Source: Marinirhabdus gelatinilytica (GTDB lineage Bacteria > Bacteroidota > Bacteroidia > Flavobacteriales > Flavobacteriaceae). From it: a stretch of 64,000 nt of DNA. Made by a program: the position numbers and the translations under genes. Positions 1-8,992 of this stretch are shown in pieces. Each line of letters opens with the position of its first letter. The stretch's first letter is position 1. The stretch is from assembly GCF_003353425.1 (NCBI RefSeq), contig NZ_QRAO01000002.1, positions 576,975-640,974 on the forward strand, given 5' to 3'. The notes below the pieces were generated by a model that saw only the letters and a list, made by a program, of their open reading frames with translations, was not told where the DNA came from and did not search any database.

Positions 1-1275
1 GTCTTTCAGTTCACTTCGGTTCCCGAACAGAGAGATACTATGCGCCCGTATGGTGTCACTTTTTACATAGGTGGCCGTAAGCGAATAGATTGGGTTTTTT
101 TGGTCTTGCTTTAAGGCATTGTCCAACGGTACGGCTCCTTCTTCCATCAAGGTCGTGAGGTTGGTATAACTGCCAATGACATTAATATTTGGCAATGGAT
201 TTACTGAAACAGTAAGCTGCGGAATGGTACGCTTGGCCGTAGCTACTTTTTTATTGTTAAGGTTGTCCCGTTGAAAGGTAAGCCCGCCGTTTATCCTTAG
301 TTTTCCTTTCCAAAGTGAAAAAGAAGGTTGAATGGCATACGAGAGCACATCGTTATTGATAAAATAGAGCCCCATAGAACGATAATCTGAATCGATACGT
401 TGAGCGATGGTATTTATTTGGAATTTTTTAGCGCGGAATGAAAGTCCTGTTTTAAAGGCTGTATAGACTTGGGTGGAAGCATTCAAACCAATAAAGCTTG
501 AGGTCCATTCAAGTCCTTGGGGGATTTCGGGATCGCCAAATTCTAATTGTTTATCAAGTGTAAATGTGCTCACTGCACCGTCAAAAAAGAAGCTCAGTTT
601 TTTCTTGAAAAATGTTTTCCGTGTATTCACGCCCACCACTACATTTTCTCCAGGGGTAATGGTCTCGGGTTTTTCTTCGGTGGTGAGGGAGTTCTCATCA
701 TCTTCAGCCTTAAAAAATATAACGTCTATAAAATCGGTTGCTGTGCCCACCCCAACTTTTGCACCATATCCCACACGGTCGTAAGAAGGCCGTCGTAATG
801 AAATGAGCGTTGTGTCTTCTGGAACTGCTTTTCTAAGTCTTCCGTACATTATGGATGCCCTAAATTTTCCAGGGTTCACCTCAACACCGGCACCCAACAT
901 TTGATGGCCTGCTAACGTAAATTGCGAAAGCTGGATATTTCTATGCCCCAAATGGAGCGTTATCCATTTATAATTTGGGCTGGCCCCAATTTGGTTAAAG
1001 GGTTGGCTAAACTGAAACTGCTGATTGGCAAAGGTAAAACTGAAAGGGACATTAAACTCGTAAATAGAGACTGCAGCATTTGCGGAGAGCAGATAGGTGA
1101 AAGGTTGTCTTCGGTCCTCTCCTCCCGAAGCATCGTAAAAAATAGCTCGAGCACCAAAAGTACCAGATAATCTTATAGCGGTGGAGTCGCCCATTTGTTC
1201 AATGTTTTGGGCTTTTCCAGCAATGGGAAGCATCACTGCAATACTAATTACTACTATGACCACCCTACACTCCAT
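1..1275 (-). CDS. Outer-membrane beta-barrel protein, 3' end outside window (partial)
   Basis: The minus-strand frame is open from an ATG at 1275 to the window edge, giving 425 codons with no stop. Residues 1-23 form a signal peptide: a charged start, a hydrophobic Val/Ile/Ala stretch and a small-residue cleavage region ending near KAQ. The rest alternates polar and aromatic residues in the manner of outer-membrane strands, with many short Asn/Gly turns. I do not recognise a named family. It may be a porin-like or secretion-associated barrel. No conserved neighbour fixes its role, and the 184 bases separating it from the TonB receptor gene show nothing clear. The reading frame is secure; the function is not. 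Confidence 0.7.
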   Translation of the reverse strand, partial: MECRVVIVVISIAVMLPIAGKAQNIEQMGDSTAIRLSGTFGARAIFYDASGGEDRRQPFTYLLSANAAVSIYEFNVPFSFTFANQQFQFSQPFNQIGASPNYKWITLHLGHRNIQLSQFTLAGHQMLGAGVEVNPGKFRASIMYGRLRKAVPEDTTLISLRRPSYDRVGYGAKVGVGTATDFIDVIFFKAEDDENSLTTEEKPETITPGENVVVGVNTRKTFFKKKLSFFFDGAVSTFTLDKQLEFGDPEIPQGLEWTSSFIGLNASTQVYTAFKTGLSFRAKKFQINTIAQRIDSDYRSMGLYFINNDVLSYAIQPSFSLWKGKLRINGGLTFQRDNLNNKKVATAKRTIPQLTVSVNPLPNINVIGSYTNLTTLMEEGAVPLDNALKQDQKNPIYSLTATYVKSDTIRAHSISLFGNRSELKD

Positions 1276-1459
1276 ACCTTGAAAGTAAGGAGTTTAGCAT
1301 TTAATTTTAGAGCCGTTTTATGAAAGTCCCTTTTCAATTGATGGATGTTGTAAAAGACTTTATTCCCAGATGTAGAAATTTGAAAGAATATTTAAAAGAC
1401 AATAGGTAAGTGTTTGTTTTTCAGTTTAAAAAGCGTTAATGGTGGTTAACAAGTTTACC

Positions 1460-3760
1460 CTATAACTGATATTGTATTCCAAGACTTCCATAAAAATTAA
1501 TGGGAGGGGCAGGGTAGAAGTAACGTGGCTCGTTACCTCCAAAAGCAGTAGCATTTATCAGTATAGAGGAGGCATAGGTGATATCTGCCATATTGTTGAT
1601 ACCTGCTGACATTGTAATCTTTAATTTTTCTACTAGAGTTCCTTCATAACCAGCTTTTACATTTGCTATGGTGTAGGAATCACTAAAAATATTATTTGCA
1701 TCGGTGATGGGTTGGCTACCAACGTGAAGCGTATTGGCTAAAATATATAGACCAATTGGATGCTGAAATCTTATCCCAGCCGCTATTTTCTTGTCTGGCA
1801 CACCAGTAAGTTCATTACCGGAAAAATCATTTTCACCATCAACAAAATCTATGAATTTATGAAAATTGAAATCTGCATTTACATACGCCTGTAGTGTAAT
1901 ATTTTTTAATACAGTTGAAGTATATTCGGCACCAAATTCAATCCCTCTGTTGTGTGTTTTACCGGCATTTCGGCCCACAAATTGGTCGTTACCCACTCGC
2001 TCGGCTACCAAGAGATCATCGATTGACAGCAAGTAAGCAGCAACTTTAAACTGAAGTTTTCGGTTTAATAATTTTGCTTTAGTTCCCAATTCATAATTCC
2101 AACCTATTTCTGGTCCAATGTCGGGATTTACAATTCCGTCTGGGGTTAGGGTTTCTTCCACACTGGGATAATTAAATCCACGGCTCACGTTTCCATACAG
2201 CGCCCAATCTTGGCTTGGTTGGTATTGTAGGCTGAAATTGGGGGCAACCAGTGTCTCAAAATCACGATTGGCACTTGTGTTGGCATCCCCTGTGTTAAAT
2301 TTGTCCATTAGTTCATAACGAGTGGAGTTTACGTTCACTCCAATCTCTGTTTTCCATTTTTCTGAAAAAGGAATGGTAGTTGTGGCAAACACATTTAGTT
2401 GTTCTCGTATTTCATTATTATTGCCCAGCAAACTCCCCTGAAAGCTGCCATTGCCATTATTTTCTTCGTAAAGATTTTCAAATATTCTTCCGTTGTAATC
2501 GTCCCTATACGTTTCGCCTCCAAAACTTAGGGTTGCATTGCGCTTGGCCAGCGTATATTGTTTCACAAATATGGACCGGAGGCCATAACTATGGGTATAT
2601 TCCTCAAGGATATTAAATGGACGTGGTTCATAATGATCCAGGTACGTATAATAAACACTTGTAGTATTGTTAAATGTCTCAGAGATTTTAGTCTCTAAAC
2701 TTAAACCAGACAAGGTTTCACGATTATCCTCAAAGCCCATAGCTTGCCCCCAGGTAAAAGCGGCTTGTGTGGGGTTTTCAGTAAAAGCGGTTTCACCCAA
2801 CGAACTAGCGATCTGGGTAAAATTATTGGTGTGTCTAAGCAACAGTCCTAAGCTGAAGGTTTTGTTCAATTGGTAATTTGAAGTCACCAAATAGTTGTTA
2901 CGATTGTAGCGATTGTTTTCCCGAAAGCCATCCACTTGTAAATGGTCGTAATTTGCAAAGAGGGTCAACCTGTCTTCTTTCAGCAGTGCGGTGGTGCTAT
3001 TCTTTAACAGCCCGAAAGATCCCACGGTAAAATTGTTCGTTATTTTTGTAGTGTTTTCAGTAGGTGTGGTGGTAGAGAGAATGAGCGTTCCGCCCAAATT
3101 TGTTCCATATTGTGTAGCTTTTGGTCCTTTTACAACTTCTATGCTAGCTAGGGCATTGGTGTTGTAACTGTCAATTTCAGTACTGCCAGAGCCATTGGTT
3201 ATTGGGATCCCGTTAAAGTAGGCTCGAATTTTATTGGTACCGAACAACGTTCGTGATCCTACCCCACGAATGGTAATCCGGTTGGTATTTATGGCTCCAT
3301 TTTGTATGTAAATACCCTCGGTTTGGTTAAGGGCGTCTACCACATCAACGGGGTCAAACCTCTCTAGATCTTCACTGGTGATGGTTTCGGTTGGAGCAAG
3401 AATTCTACTTTTTTTATTGAAGTCTGAAGCCAAAACTACAGTAGAAAGTTCATTATTTACAGTAATTTTTCTTAATTGAAAAGCAGAATTATTCTTTTCT
3501 ACCAATTCTTCTGAAAAAAAATAATCCGGATGTGAAAATGAAACCTGTAACGGAAGGGCAAACTTTTCTTTCAGCTGAAATGTACCGGATGCATCCGTTC
3601 GGGATATTTCCTCATTATCAAAAATTACCGAAACATCAGCAATTGGATTTCCTTCGGCATCCGTAACATTTCCAACTATTTGGGCATTCCCGTAAAAAAA
3701 TACGGTCAAGCAAATGACCGTACTCATAATTTTAAGGTTTTTCAAAATCCTATTCTGCAT
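1460..3760 (-). CDS. TonB-dependent outer-membrane receptor
   Basis: This 766-residue protein has a signal peptide (about residues 1-26), then a carboxypeptidase-regulatory-like domain (about 28-100; G-N-V-T-D-A-E-G-N-P start). A plug domain follows at about 120-235, with the typical RGVGSR and VVKGP-ATQYG motifs, and then a 22-strand type barrel ending in an aromatic-rich Y-Q-L terminus. Such receptors import scarce ligands through the outer membrane using TonB energy. The start codon lies inside the end of the upstream PQQ-type dehydrogenase gene (11-base overlap), so the two are co-transcribed and probably translationally coupled. The substrate is not visible. The partner gene suggests PQQ or a sugar/aldehyde product as the ligand, which is inference only. 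Iron siderophores remain an alternative. Confidence 0.9.
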   Translation of the reverse strand: MQNRILKNLKIMSTVICLTVFFYGNAQIVGNVTDAEGNPIADVSVIFDNEEISRTDASGTFQLKEKFALPLQVSFSHPDYFFSEELVEKNNSAFQLRKITVNNELSTVVLASDFNKKSRILAPTETITSEDLERFDPVDVVDALNQTEGIYIQNGAINTNRITIRGVGSRTLFGTNKIRAYFNGIPITNGSGSTEIDSYNTNALASIEVVKGPKATQYGTNLGGTLILSTTTPTENTTKITNNFTVGSFGLLKNSTTALLKEDRLTLFANYDHLQVDGFRENNRYNRNNYLVTSNYQLNKTFSLGLLLRHTNNFTQIASSLGETAFTENPTQAAFTWGQAMGFEDNRETLSGLSLETKISETFNNTTSVYYTYLDHYEPRPFNILEEYTHSYGLRSIFVKQYTLAKRNATLSFGGETYRDDYNGRIFENLYEENNGNGSFQGSLLGNNNEIREQLNVFATTTIPFSEKWKTEIGVNVNSTRYELMDKFNTGDANTSANRDFETLVAPNFSLQYQPSQDWALYGNVSRGFNYPSVEETLTPDGIVNPDIGPEIGWNYELGTKAKLLNRKLQFKVAAYLLSIDDLLVAERVGNDQFVGRNAGKTHNRGIEFGAEYTSTVLKNITLQAYVNADFNFHKFIDFVDGENDFSGNELTGVPDKKIAAGIRFQHPIGLYILANTLHVGSQPITDANNIFSDSYTIANVKAGYEGTLVEKLKITMSAGINNMADITYASSILINATAFGGNEPRYFYPAPPINFYGSLGIQYQL

Positions 3761-5042
3761 AGCTCACTTTCCAAATTACACCCCCTGTGTCGTCGTTCAC
3801 CAGGAGTGAACCATCTGTTGCTACGGTAACACCCACTGGACGTCCGTACACTTTTGAGCCATCACCCTTGGCAATAAAACCTGATAAGAAGTCTACTGGT
3901 TTTGACATTGGTTCCCCATTTTCAAAAGGGACAAAAACTACTTTATAGCCAGAGAAATTCTTTCGGTTCCAAGAGCCGTGCTGCCCAACAAATGCCCCGT
4001 TTTTATAGGTTTCAGGAAATTGTTCAGCATTGTAAAAAGTAAAGCCAAGGGAGGCGGTATGATTGCCTGTTGCCACATCGGGAACAATGGCTTTAGCAAC
4101 TAAGGAGTCTACATCTTTATCCAGCAATCTTGGGTCGCGAATTTGCCCGTAATAGGAATATGGCCAGCCATAAAAACCATCTTTTTGTACACTGGTAATA
4201 TAATCTGGGACCAGATTATCCCCTAATTTATCACGTTCGTTTACGGCGGTCCATAATTCGCCATTGGCAGGGTTCCAATCCATTCCAACAGGGTTTCTAA
4301 GCCCACTGGCGTAAATAGTTTCGCCAGAACCGTCCAGATTTACTTCTAAGATGTTGGCGCGACGTATTTCTTCTTTCATGCCGTATTCTCCAACATTACT
4401 GGCAGACCCCACTGAAATATAGATTTTATCTTTTGCTTTGTTCGTGATGATATTTCGGGTCCAGTGATAGTTATATCCACCTGCCGGGAGTGAAACAATT
4501 TTTTCACCCTGTGTATTATTTAAATTGGTTTGCCCTGTTTCATAGGGGTATCGCCATAGACCGTCTGTATTGGCAACATAAAAATAATTACCTACTACCA
4601 GCATCCCGAAGGGCTGGTTTAAATTTTCTATAAATGGCTCGCGAATCTCAAACGTACCATCATTATTGGCGTCCCGTAAAATGGTAATACGGTTGGCACT
4701 GTTTCTGGTATTACTCTCTACTACAAAAATATCGTTATTGGGGGCAATATAGGTCCAACGCGGATTATCAAAACCGTCAGCGAATTTAGTTACGGTAAAC
4801 CCTTGTGGTGCTTTGGGCAATTGCCCCTCGGGCCAATCGGTTATATTCGAAATCTTTGCGGTAGACTCAGTTGCATAAGGTGCGGCCAGCTGTAAGGGTC
4901 CCACTGCAGTTTGAACTGTAGAGGATTTGTACTCTTTATCTGGGGCTTCAAGGTCTGGATTTGCTTTAATGTCGCCAGCTATTTGTTTGCAGGAAATAAT
5001 AGCGGTAACACTTAAACACAAAAGTGTAATTTTTTTTAACAT
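3750..5042 (-). CDS. PQQ-type sorbosone/sugar dehydrogenase lipoprotein
   Basis: I start this at the ATG at 5042; a TTG six codons upstream is less likely. The N-terminus is a lipoprotein signal (MLKKITLLCLSVTAIISC, Cys 18 lipidated), so the protein is envelope-anchored. The body is a six-bladed soluble glucose/sorbosone dehydrogenase propeller. Visible motifs include FDNPRW near residue 90, SGLRNPVGMDWNP, a Y-G-W-P-Y-SYYG loop and GQHGSWNRK near residue 360. Family members oxidise sugars or aldose-like aldehydes with pyrroloquinoline quinone. No PQQ synthesis genes are in the window. The overlap with the downstream TonB receptor indicates one transcription unit. Family is well supported; the real substrate is unknown. 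Confidence 0.88.
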   Translation of the reverse strand: MLKKITLLCLSVTAIISCKQIAGDIKANPDLEAPDKEYKSSTVQTAVGPLQLAAPYATESTAKISNITDWPEGQLPKAPQGFTVTKFADGFDNPRWTYIAPNNDIFVVESNTRNSANRITILRDANNDGTFEIREPFIENLNQPFGMLVVGNYFYVANTDGLWRYPYETGQTNLNNTQGEKIVSLPAGGYNYHWTRNIITNKAKDKIYISVGSASNVGEYGMKEEIRRANILEVNLDGSGETIYASGLRNPVGMDWNPANGELWTAVNERDKLGDNLVPDYITSVQKDGFYGWPYSYYGQIRDPRLLDKDVDSLVAKAIVPDVATGNHTASLGFTFYNAEQFPETYKNGAFVGQHGSWNRKNFSGYKVVFVPFENGEPMSKPVDFLSGFIAKGDGSKVYGRPVGVTVATDGSLLVNDDTGGVIWKVSYAE

Positions 5043-5194
5043 GGCTTTTCTGGTTTTCAATAAAATTACGGACCAGACTAAAGATAACCAATGGCATTTG
5101 GCAGTTTACAATAACTTTAACTATGTTATTAGGGGAATTGTGAAAATTTCAAGAATTGAAAAATGGTTGAAGAGTTAGGAAAAGCCTACACTAT

Positions 5195-5227
5195 AAAACC
5201 GCTAAGACTTTTAAATCCTAGCGGTTT
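5195..5227 (-). terminator. Rho-independent-like terminator after the T9SS cargo gene
   Basis: The arms AAACCGCTA and TAGCGGTTT form a 9-bp perfect stem 19 bases past the stop of the 5247-6152 gene. On the minus strand the stem ends in a short T run. It separates that gene from the dehydrogenase/TonB pair. Confidence 0.65.
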
Positions 5228-5246
5228 GATTGGTCAATAAGATTTA

Positions 5247-6152
5247 TTATTTAATTACCATTTGTTTAGTGGTATATCCTGTTTCGGTTTCAATTCTAAT
5301 AAGGTATACTCCGGTTCTTAGACTTGCAACCGATATTGTTGCTTCATTTGTAGAAAATAGTTTTTGCCCCTGTAGGTCGTAGATAGTTGCGCTTACAATT
5401 TCGGTTGAAATCTTAACTACATCACTCGCTGGGTTGGGGTAAAGATGAATATTTGCTTTTGTCTCATCATTAACTCCTAATACATCTGTAACGGTAAGCG
5501 TAAAGTCGCAATCATCAGTAGTGCCTCCAGCGGAAACCTCAACCGTAATTAATGTTTGTCCAAGGGTTACAATGGTTCCTGGAGGAGGTGTTTGGGTAAT
5601 AGTGGCAGCAAAACAATCTCCTGAGATAGTTACGATACCTTCTCCAAAAAAGCTGGGTAATGAGTATTCGCCATTTGCATCTGCTTGGACTGTCAACTCT
5701 GTTGGGCAGTTTATCATACAGTCACCACCACCACTTACTACAGTAATATCAAAATCACAATCTTCCTCATCTCCATTTATAGTTGCTGTTACTTCAATTT
5801 CAATTTCACCCAATCCCACTACCGTTCCTGGAGCAGGCGTCTGGCTAATTACTGCATTAGCGCAATCACCAGTGAGTGTTACAATACCTTCAGCGACATA
5901 ATCGGGTATGGTGTATTGGTCGTTCATGTCTGCTTGGACAGTAAAATCGTCTGGACATTCTGGTTCGCAATCATCACCCTCTGCTACTTTATTAAGAGCG
6001 GGTGTTCGGTTTATGTGGTCTTCCATAGTTGCTTGTACCGTAACATTGTCTGTACTTTCTGAATCACAGTCTGTATAAATTGTTGTGGTGTTGCCTGCAA
6101 AGCCTATACTGCACAATAGCAATAAAAAAAGGGTATGTAATTTTGTTTTCAT
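5247..6152 (-). CDS. T9SS-secreted protein with two HYR-like repeats
   Basis: This 301-residue protein has a signal peptide (about 1-20). A Cys-rich linker follows, then two related modules at about 62-140 and 143-222. Each has a C-P-x-x-x-T-V-Q-A-D start, a D-Y/S-F-x-x-G-I-V-T core and an ISQTP-x-PGT segment, resembling immunoglobulin-like HYR domains. The last 75 residues are a type A T9SS sorting domain: an LYPNPASD motif, a Y-D-L-Q-G-Q-K-L strand, and a T-G-V-Y-L-I-R-I ending with a final Lys. It is thus exported by the type IX system and anchored or released at the cell surface. The HYR modules suggest adhesion, but no enzymatic motif is visible. Confidence 0.85.
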   Translation of the reverse strand: MKTKLHTLFLLLLCSIGFAGNTTTIYTDCDSESTDNVTVQATMEDHINRTPALNKVAEGDDCEPECPDDFTVQADMNDQYTIPDYVAEGIVTLTGDCANAVISQTPAPGTVVGLGEIEIEVTATINGDEEDCDFDITVVSGGGDCMINCPTELTVQADANGEYSLPSFFGEGIVTISGDCFAATITQTPPPGTIVTLGQTLITVEVSAGGTTDDCDFTLTVTDVLGVNDETKANIHLYPNPASDVVKISTEIVSATIYDLQGQKLFSTNEATISVASLRTGVYLIRIETETGYTTKQMVIK

Positions 6153-6618
6153 GGCGAGGTTATTTTAAAGTTAATAGTTTAAAGTTAGCACATTACGAAT
6201 TTGTATAAAGCTCAAAAAGGTGAATTCTTTAATGCAATTGCTACAATTTTTTATCCATTTAATGAAAAATACAATTCTTAAGAAGGGGGGTAGCTATACA
6301 TAACCCTATTTTCCAGCTTTATAAATTGTTGAAAGTCCCTTGTTTACTATACGATAATGGGCTTTCTATATATGAAACAACTAAGAGGAGAAAAATCCTT
6401 GTTTTTTCTTGATTTATTTTGAATAGAGTCTTGAAAAACAGTGTGTTCAAGTTGCTTACTTCCCCGAGGGTCATGCTAATTTTTATATTATCCATGTTAT
6501 TGGAAATATGGTTTAAAAGAAAAGAGGAGAGGATATTGGAAATTAAATTGATTTTAACCTTGGGACTTCTTTATCTCTTCTGAGCTACTGTGTTACAAAT
6601 AGGTGATTATCAAGGAGA
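6153..6618. other. Intergenic stretch without recognisable gene
   Basis: These 466 AT-rich bases between the T9SS cargo gene and the sulfur cluster contain no convincing reading frame, tRNA or strong hairpin. They must hold the promoter of the 5247-6152 gene and the end of the sulfur transcript, but I could not single out either. Confidence 0.5.
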
Positions 6619-7032
6619 TTAATGAGGCAACCTGTCCTTAATCAAACCATATAAAAAAGTTCCTAGGACTGCACCAAGGAGTACTATTAAGATAGAAATA
6701 TACCCTGCTCCTGCGAGAACGTATATAGGACCCGGACAAACACCAGCAAGTGCCCAACCCAATCCAAAGATGGTACCACCTATTAGGTACCGAGCGACAC
6801 TTTTATTCTTGGGCTGCAAACTCATTTCGCCTCCATCCAAAGGCTTTATGTTCTTGCGTTTTATCAATTGCACACCAGTAACGCCAAGAACTAAGGCAGA
6901 ACCTATAATTCCGTACATATGAAAGCTACCAAAATTGAACATCTCATAAATGCGAAACCACGATGCAGCTTCAGATTTAAACATTATTATTCCGAAGAAA
7001 ATACCAATGACTAAGTAAGTGATATAACGCAT
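6619..7032 (-). CDS. YeeE/YedE-type half-transporter, DUF6691 family
   Basis: This 137-residue membrane protein has four hydrophobic helices and a G-W-A-L-A-G-V-C-P-G-P motif near residue 100. The Cys-Pro-Gly is the mark of the second half of split YeeE/YedE sulfur transporters (related to PmpB). Full-length TsuA proteins move thiosulfate through paired halves using conserved cysteines. Here the partner half lies three bases upstream (7036-7593), so the two probably assemble into one channel. As the last gene of the sulfur operon it likely brings a reduced sulfur compound across the inner membrane. Substrate and direction are inferred from family and context. Confidence 0.85.
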   Translation of the reverse strand: MRYITYLVIGIFFGIIMFKSEAASWFRIYEMFNFGSFHMYGIIGSALVLGVTGVQLIKRKNIKPLDGGEMSLQPKNKSVARYLIGGTIFGLGWALAGVCPGPIYVLAGAGYISILIVLLGAVLGTFLYGLIKDRLPH

Positions 7033-7035
7033 AAT

Positions 7036-7593
7036 TTAGAAAATAATAGGGTATAGTAAATGAATCATAACAAGCCCACCAATAAAGAAACCTATCACAG
7101 CAATAAGGGATGGTAATTGTAAGTTGCTCAATCCAGAAATGGCATGACCAGATGTGCAGCCACCTGCATATCTTGCACCAAACCCTACAAGTAGTCCGCC
7201 AATTAGCAATATGACAATGTTTAAAGGATCTGCAAGGTTTTCGGCAGCAAAGATCTCTGTTGGAAGGTATGCCTTGCCAGCACTCTTGATGTTGTAATCA
7301 TCTGATAGTTGTTGAGCGGTTCTGGGGTTTATCTTTACAGTACCATTACTCAAATAGGTGGATGCAATAAAACCGCCAATAGCTGCACCAAGAACAACCA
7401 TCAAGTTCCATCGTTCGGCCTTCCAATTAAATTTAAAAAAGTCGGACGCTTTTCCTGCACCAACTGCTGCGCAGGCGGTACGTAGGTTTGATGACATCCC
7501 AAGCTGTTTTCCTATAAGTAATAAAATAAACATCACTAAAGCAATAAGTGGACCCGCAACATACCACGGCCACGGCTCATATATATACTCCAT
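7036..7593 (-). CDS. YeeE/YedE-type half-transporter, first half
   Basis: This 185-residue inner-membrane protein has a hydrophobic helix at about 9-30, another near 64-84, and C-terminal helices. The signature G-A-R-Y-A-G-G-C-T-S-G-H-A near residues 140-152 carries the conserved Cys of YeeE/YedE sulfur transporters (PmpA type). It is five bases downstream of the persulfide dioxygenase gene and three bases upstream of the other transporter half, so all three are surely co-transcribed. The likely role is import or export of thiosulfate or a related sulfur species handled by the neighbouring enzyme. The exact cargo is not visible from sequence. Confidence 0.86.
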   Translation of the reverse strand: MEYIYEPWPWYVAGPLIALVMFILLLIGKQLGMSSNLRTACAAVGAGKASDFFKFNWKAERWNLMVVLGAAIGGFIASTYLSNGTVKINPRTAQQLSDDYNIKSAGKAYLPTEIFAAENLADPLNIVILLIGGLLVGFGARYAGGCTSGHAISGLSNLQLPSLIAVIGFFIGGLVMIHLLYPIIF

Positions 7594-7598
7594 ACTAT

Positions 7599-8930
7599 TT
7601 AATCTTGAAATTGTTTTACATCATCACTCAAATCATGCACCGTTACACCAGTTAATTTTTTCTGGAGAATACTACTTCCAGCAGCACTGCGATACCCACC
7701 TGCGCAATGCACTACAATAGGCTTATTTGTAGGTATGTTTTCAGCAGTATCTCGAAGTTCATTTAGAGGATGTGCTATGGCATTTTCAAAATATTTTCCT
7801 TCTTCAATTTCGCTTTTATTACGAATGTCTACAATAGTGTATTTATCAGGATTGTTTTTAAAGTCTTTCAGGTCTAAAATTTCAGTATTGACCAAATTTT
7901 TATCTGAAAGCGTGATAACTTGTTTCAATTGTTTTTCATAGCCAATTTTAGCAACACGGTGCAATAGTTTTTCTTGGTTTTCTTTGCTATCTATAACTAG
8001 AGTAAATTCTTCATTAGGTTCTACAATGGCACCTAACCAAGTTTCAAATTTTGCATTATCTGAAACTGCCTGGATGTTAAAACTGCCTTCAAGATGTCCT
8101 TTTTTAAAGATTTCTTCATCACGTACATCAACTATTAAACCTTGGGCTGTAGTATTTTCCTCAAACGGAACCTCATTAATAGCTTGTTGCACATTCTCTG
8201 CTCCATCTTTATTTTTATCTACATTGTACCCGAAATATGAGGGTATGAATGGTTGACTATCCAAAAGCTTGTCTATAAATTCTTCTTTAGATTGTTTTTG
8301 GAAAGCCCAATTACCCGTTCGTTCGTTACCTAAGGTACTGCTGTTGTCATCACTCATACTTTTTCCACAAAGGGAACCTGCACCGTGAGCGGGATAAACA
8401 ATAGCATCATCTGGTAGATCATTGAACTTATTTTGTATGGTATCGTACATCATTTCAGCCAGCTCTTCTCGTTTGGCCTGCTTATTTCCTGCTTTCTCCC
8501 GTAAGTCTGGACGACCTACGTCTCCAATAAATAGCGTATCGCCAGTAAAAAGAGCTGTTTTATCATTTTGTGTCGCAATAACTGTAATACTATCCGGTGA
8601 ATGACCCGGGGTATTGATTGCCCTTAAGGCTACACTACCAATTGTAATGGTGTCGTCTTCATCAAAAGAGGTGTGAGGGTAATCTGCACCGGTTTTTTCA
8701 CTATTGTAAATGGTCGCACCGGTTTCCTTATGAATCTGTAAATGGGAACTTACAAAATCTGCGTGGGGATGTGTTTCAATAACTGCAACGATTTTGGCAT
8801 TGTTTGCTTTTGCAAAATCATAGTATTGCATCGGGTCACGCTCTGGATCAATAACGGCCATTTTTCCTTCGCTTACAATGGCATAGGAGTAATGTGCCAA
8901 TGGTTTGTATTCAAATTGTTTTATATTCAT
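7599..8930 (-). CDS. Persulfide dioxygenase-rhodanese fusion (CstB-like)
   Basis: This 443-residue cytosolic protein begins with a metallo-beta-lactamase domain (about 1-235) of the ETHE1/persulfide dioxygenase type: THPHADFVSSH iron ligands near residue 55, GHSPDS, FTGDTLFIGDVGRPDL, and YPAHGAGSLCG near residue 180. Two rhodanese modules follow. The first (about 250-345) lacks a catalytic Cys. The second has the active loop HCAGGYRSA with Cys 409. Length and domain order match staphylococcal CstB, which oxidises low-molecular-weight persulfide to sulfite and transfers sulfane sulfur to give thiosulfate. A sulfite exporter gene upstream and YeeE transporter genes downstream fit this chemistry. 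It has its own putative Crp-type promoter. Confidence 0.9.
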   Translation of the reverse strand: MNIKQFEYKPLAHYSYAIVSEGKMAVIDPERDPMQYYDFAKANNAKIVAVIETHPHADFVSSHLQIHKETGATIYNSEKTGADYPHTSFDEDDTITIGSVALRAINTPGHSPDSITVIATQNDKTALFTGDTLFIGDVGRPDLREKAGNKQAKREELAEMMYDTIQNKFNDLPDDAIVYPAHGAGSLCGKSMSDDNSSTLGNERTGNWAFQKQSKEEFIDKLLDSQPFIPSYFGYNVDKNKDGAENVQQAINEVPFEENTTAQGLIVDVRDEEIFKKGHLEGSFNIQAVSDNAKFETWLGAIVEPNEEFTLVIDSKENQEKLLHRVAKIGYEKQLKQVITLSDKNLVNTEILDLKDFKNNPDKYTIVDIRNKSEIEEGKYFENAIAHPLNELRDTAENIPTNKPIVVHCAGGYRSAAGSSILQKKLTGVTVHDLSDDVKQFQD

Positions 8931-8948
8931 AGCTTCATTGTTTTATTT

Positions 8949-8992
8949 TAAAAGTAATAATTAACAGAACAGGTTTCAGTAACCCAAGTTAC
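8949..8992 (-). promoter_or_regulatory. Putative Crp/Fnr-activated promoter of the persulfide dioxygenase operon
   Basis: A perfect GTAAC-CCAA-GTTAC palindrome occupies 8979-8992 and overlaps the tauE stop codon. Exactly 33 bases downstream (centre to centre) lies TACTTTTA at 8949-8956, one base off the Bacteroidota -7 box TAnnTTTG. The same palindrome and spacing recur before tauE. With a start site about five bases past the box, the palindrome centre falls near -41, the usual class II activator position. Confidence 0.6.
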
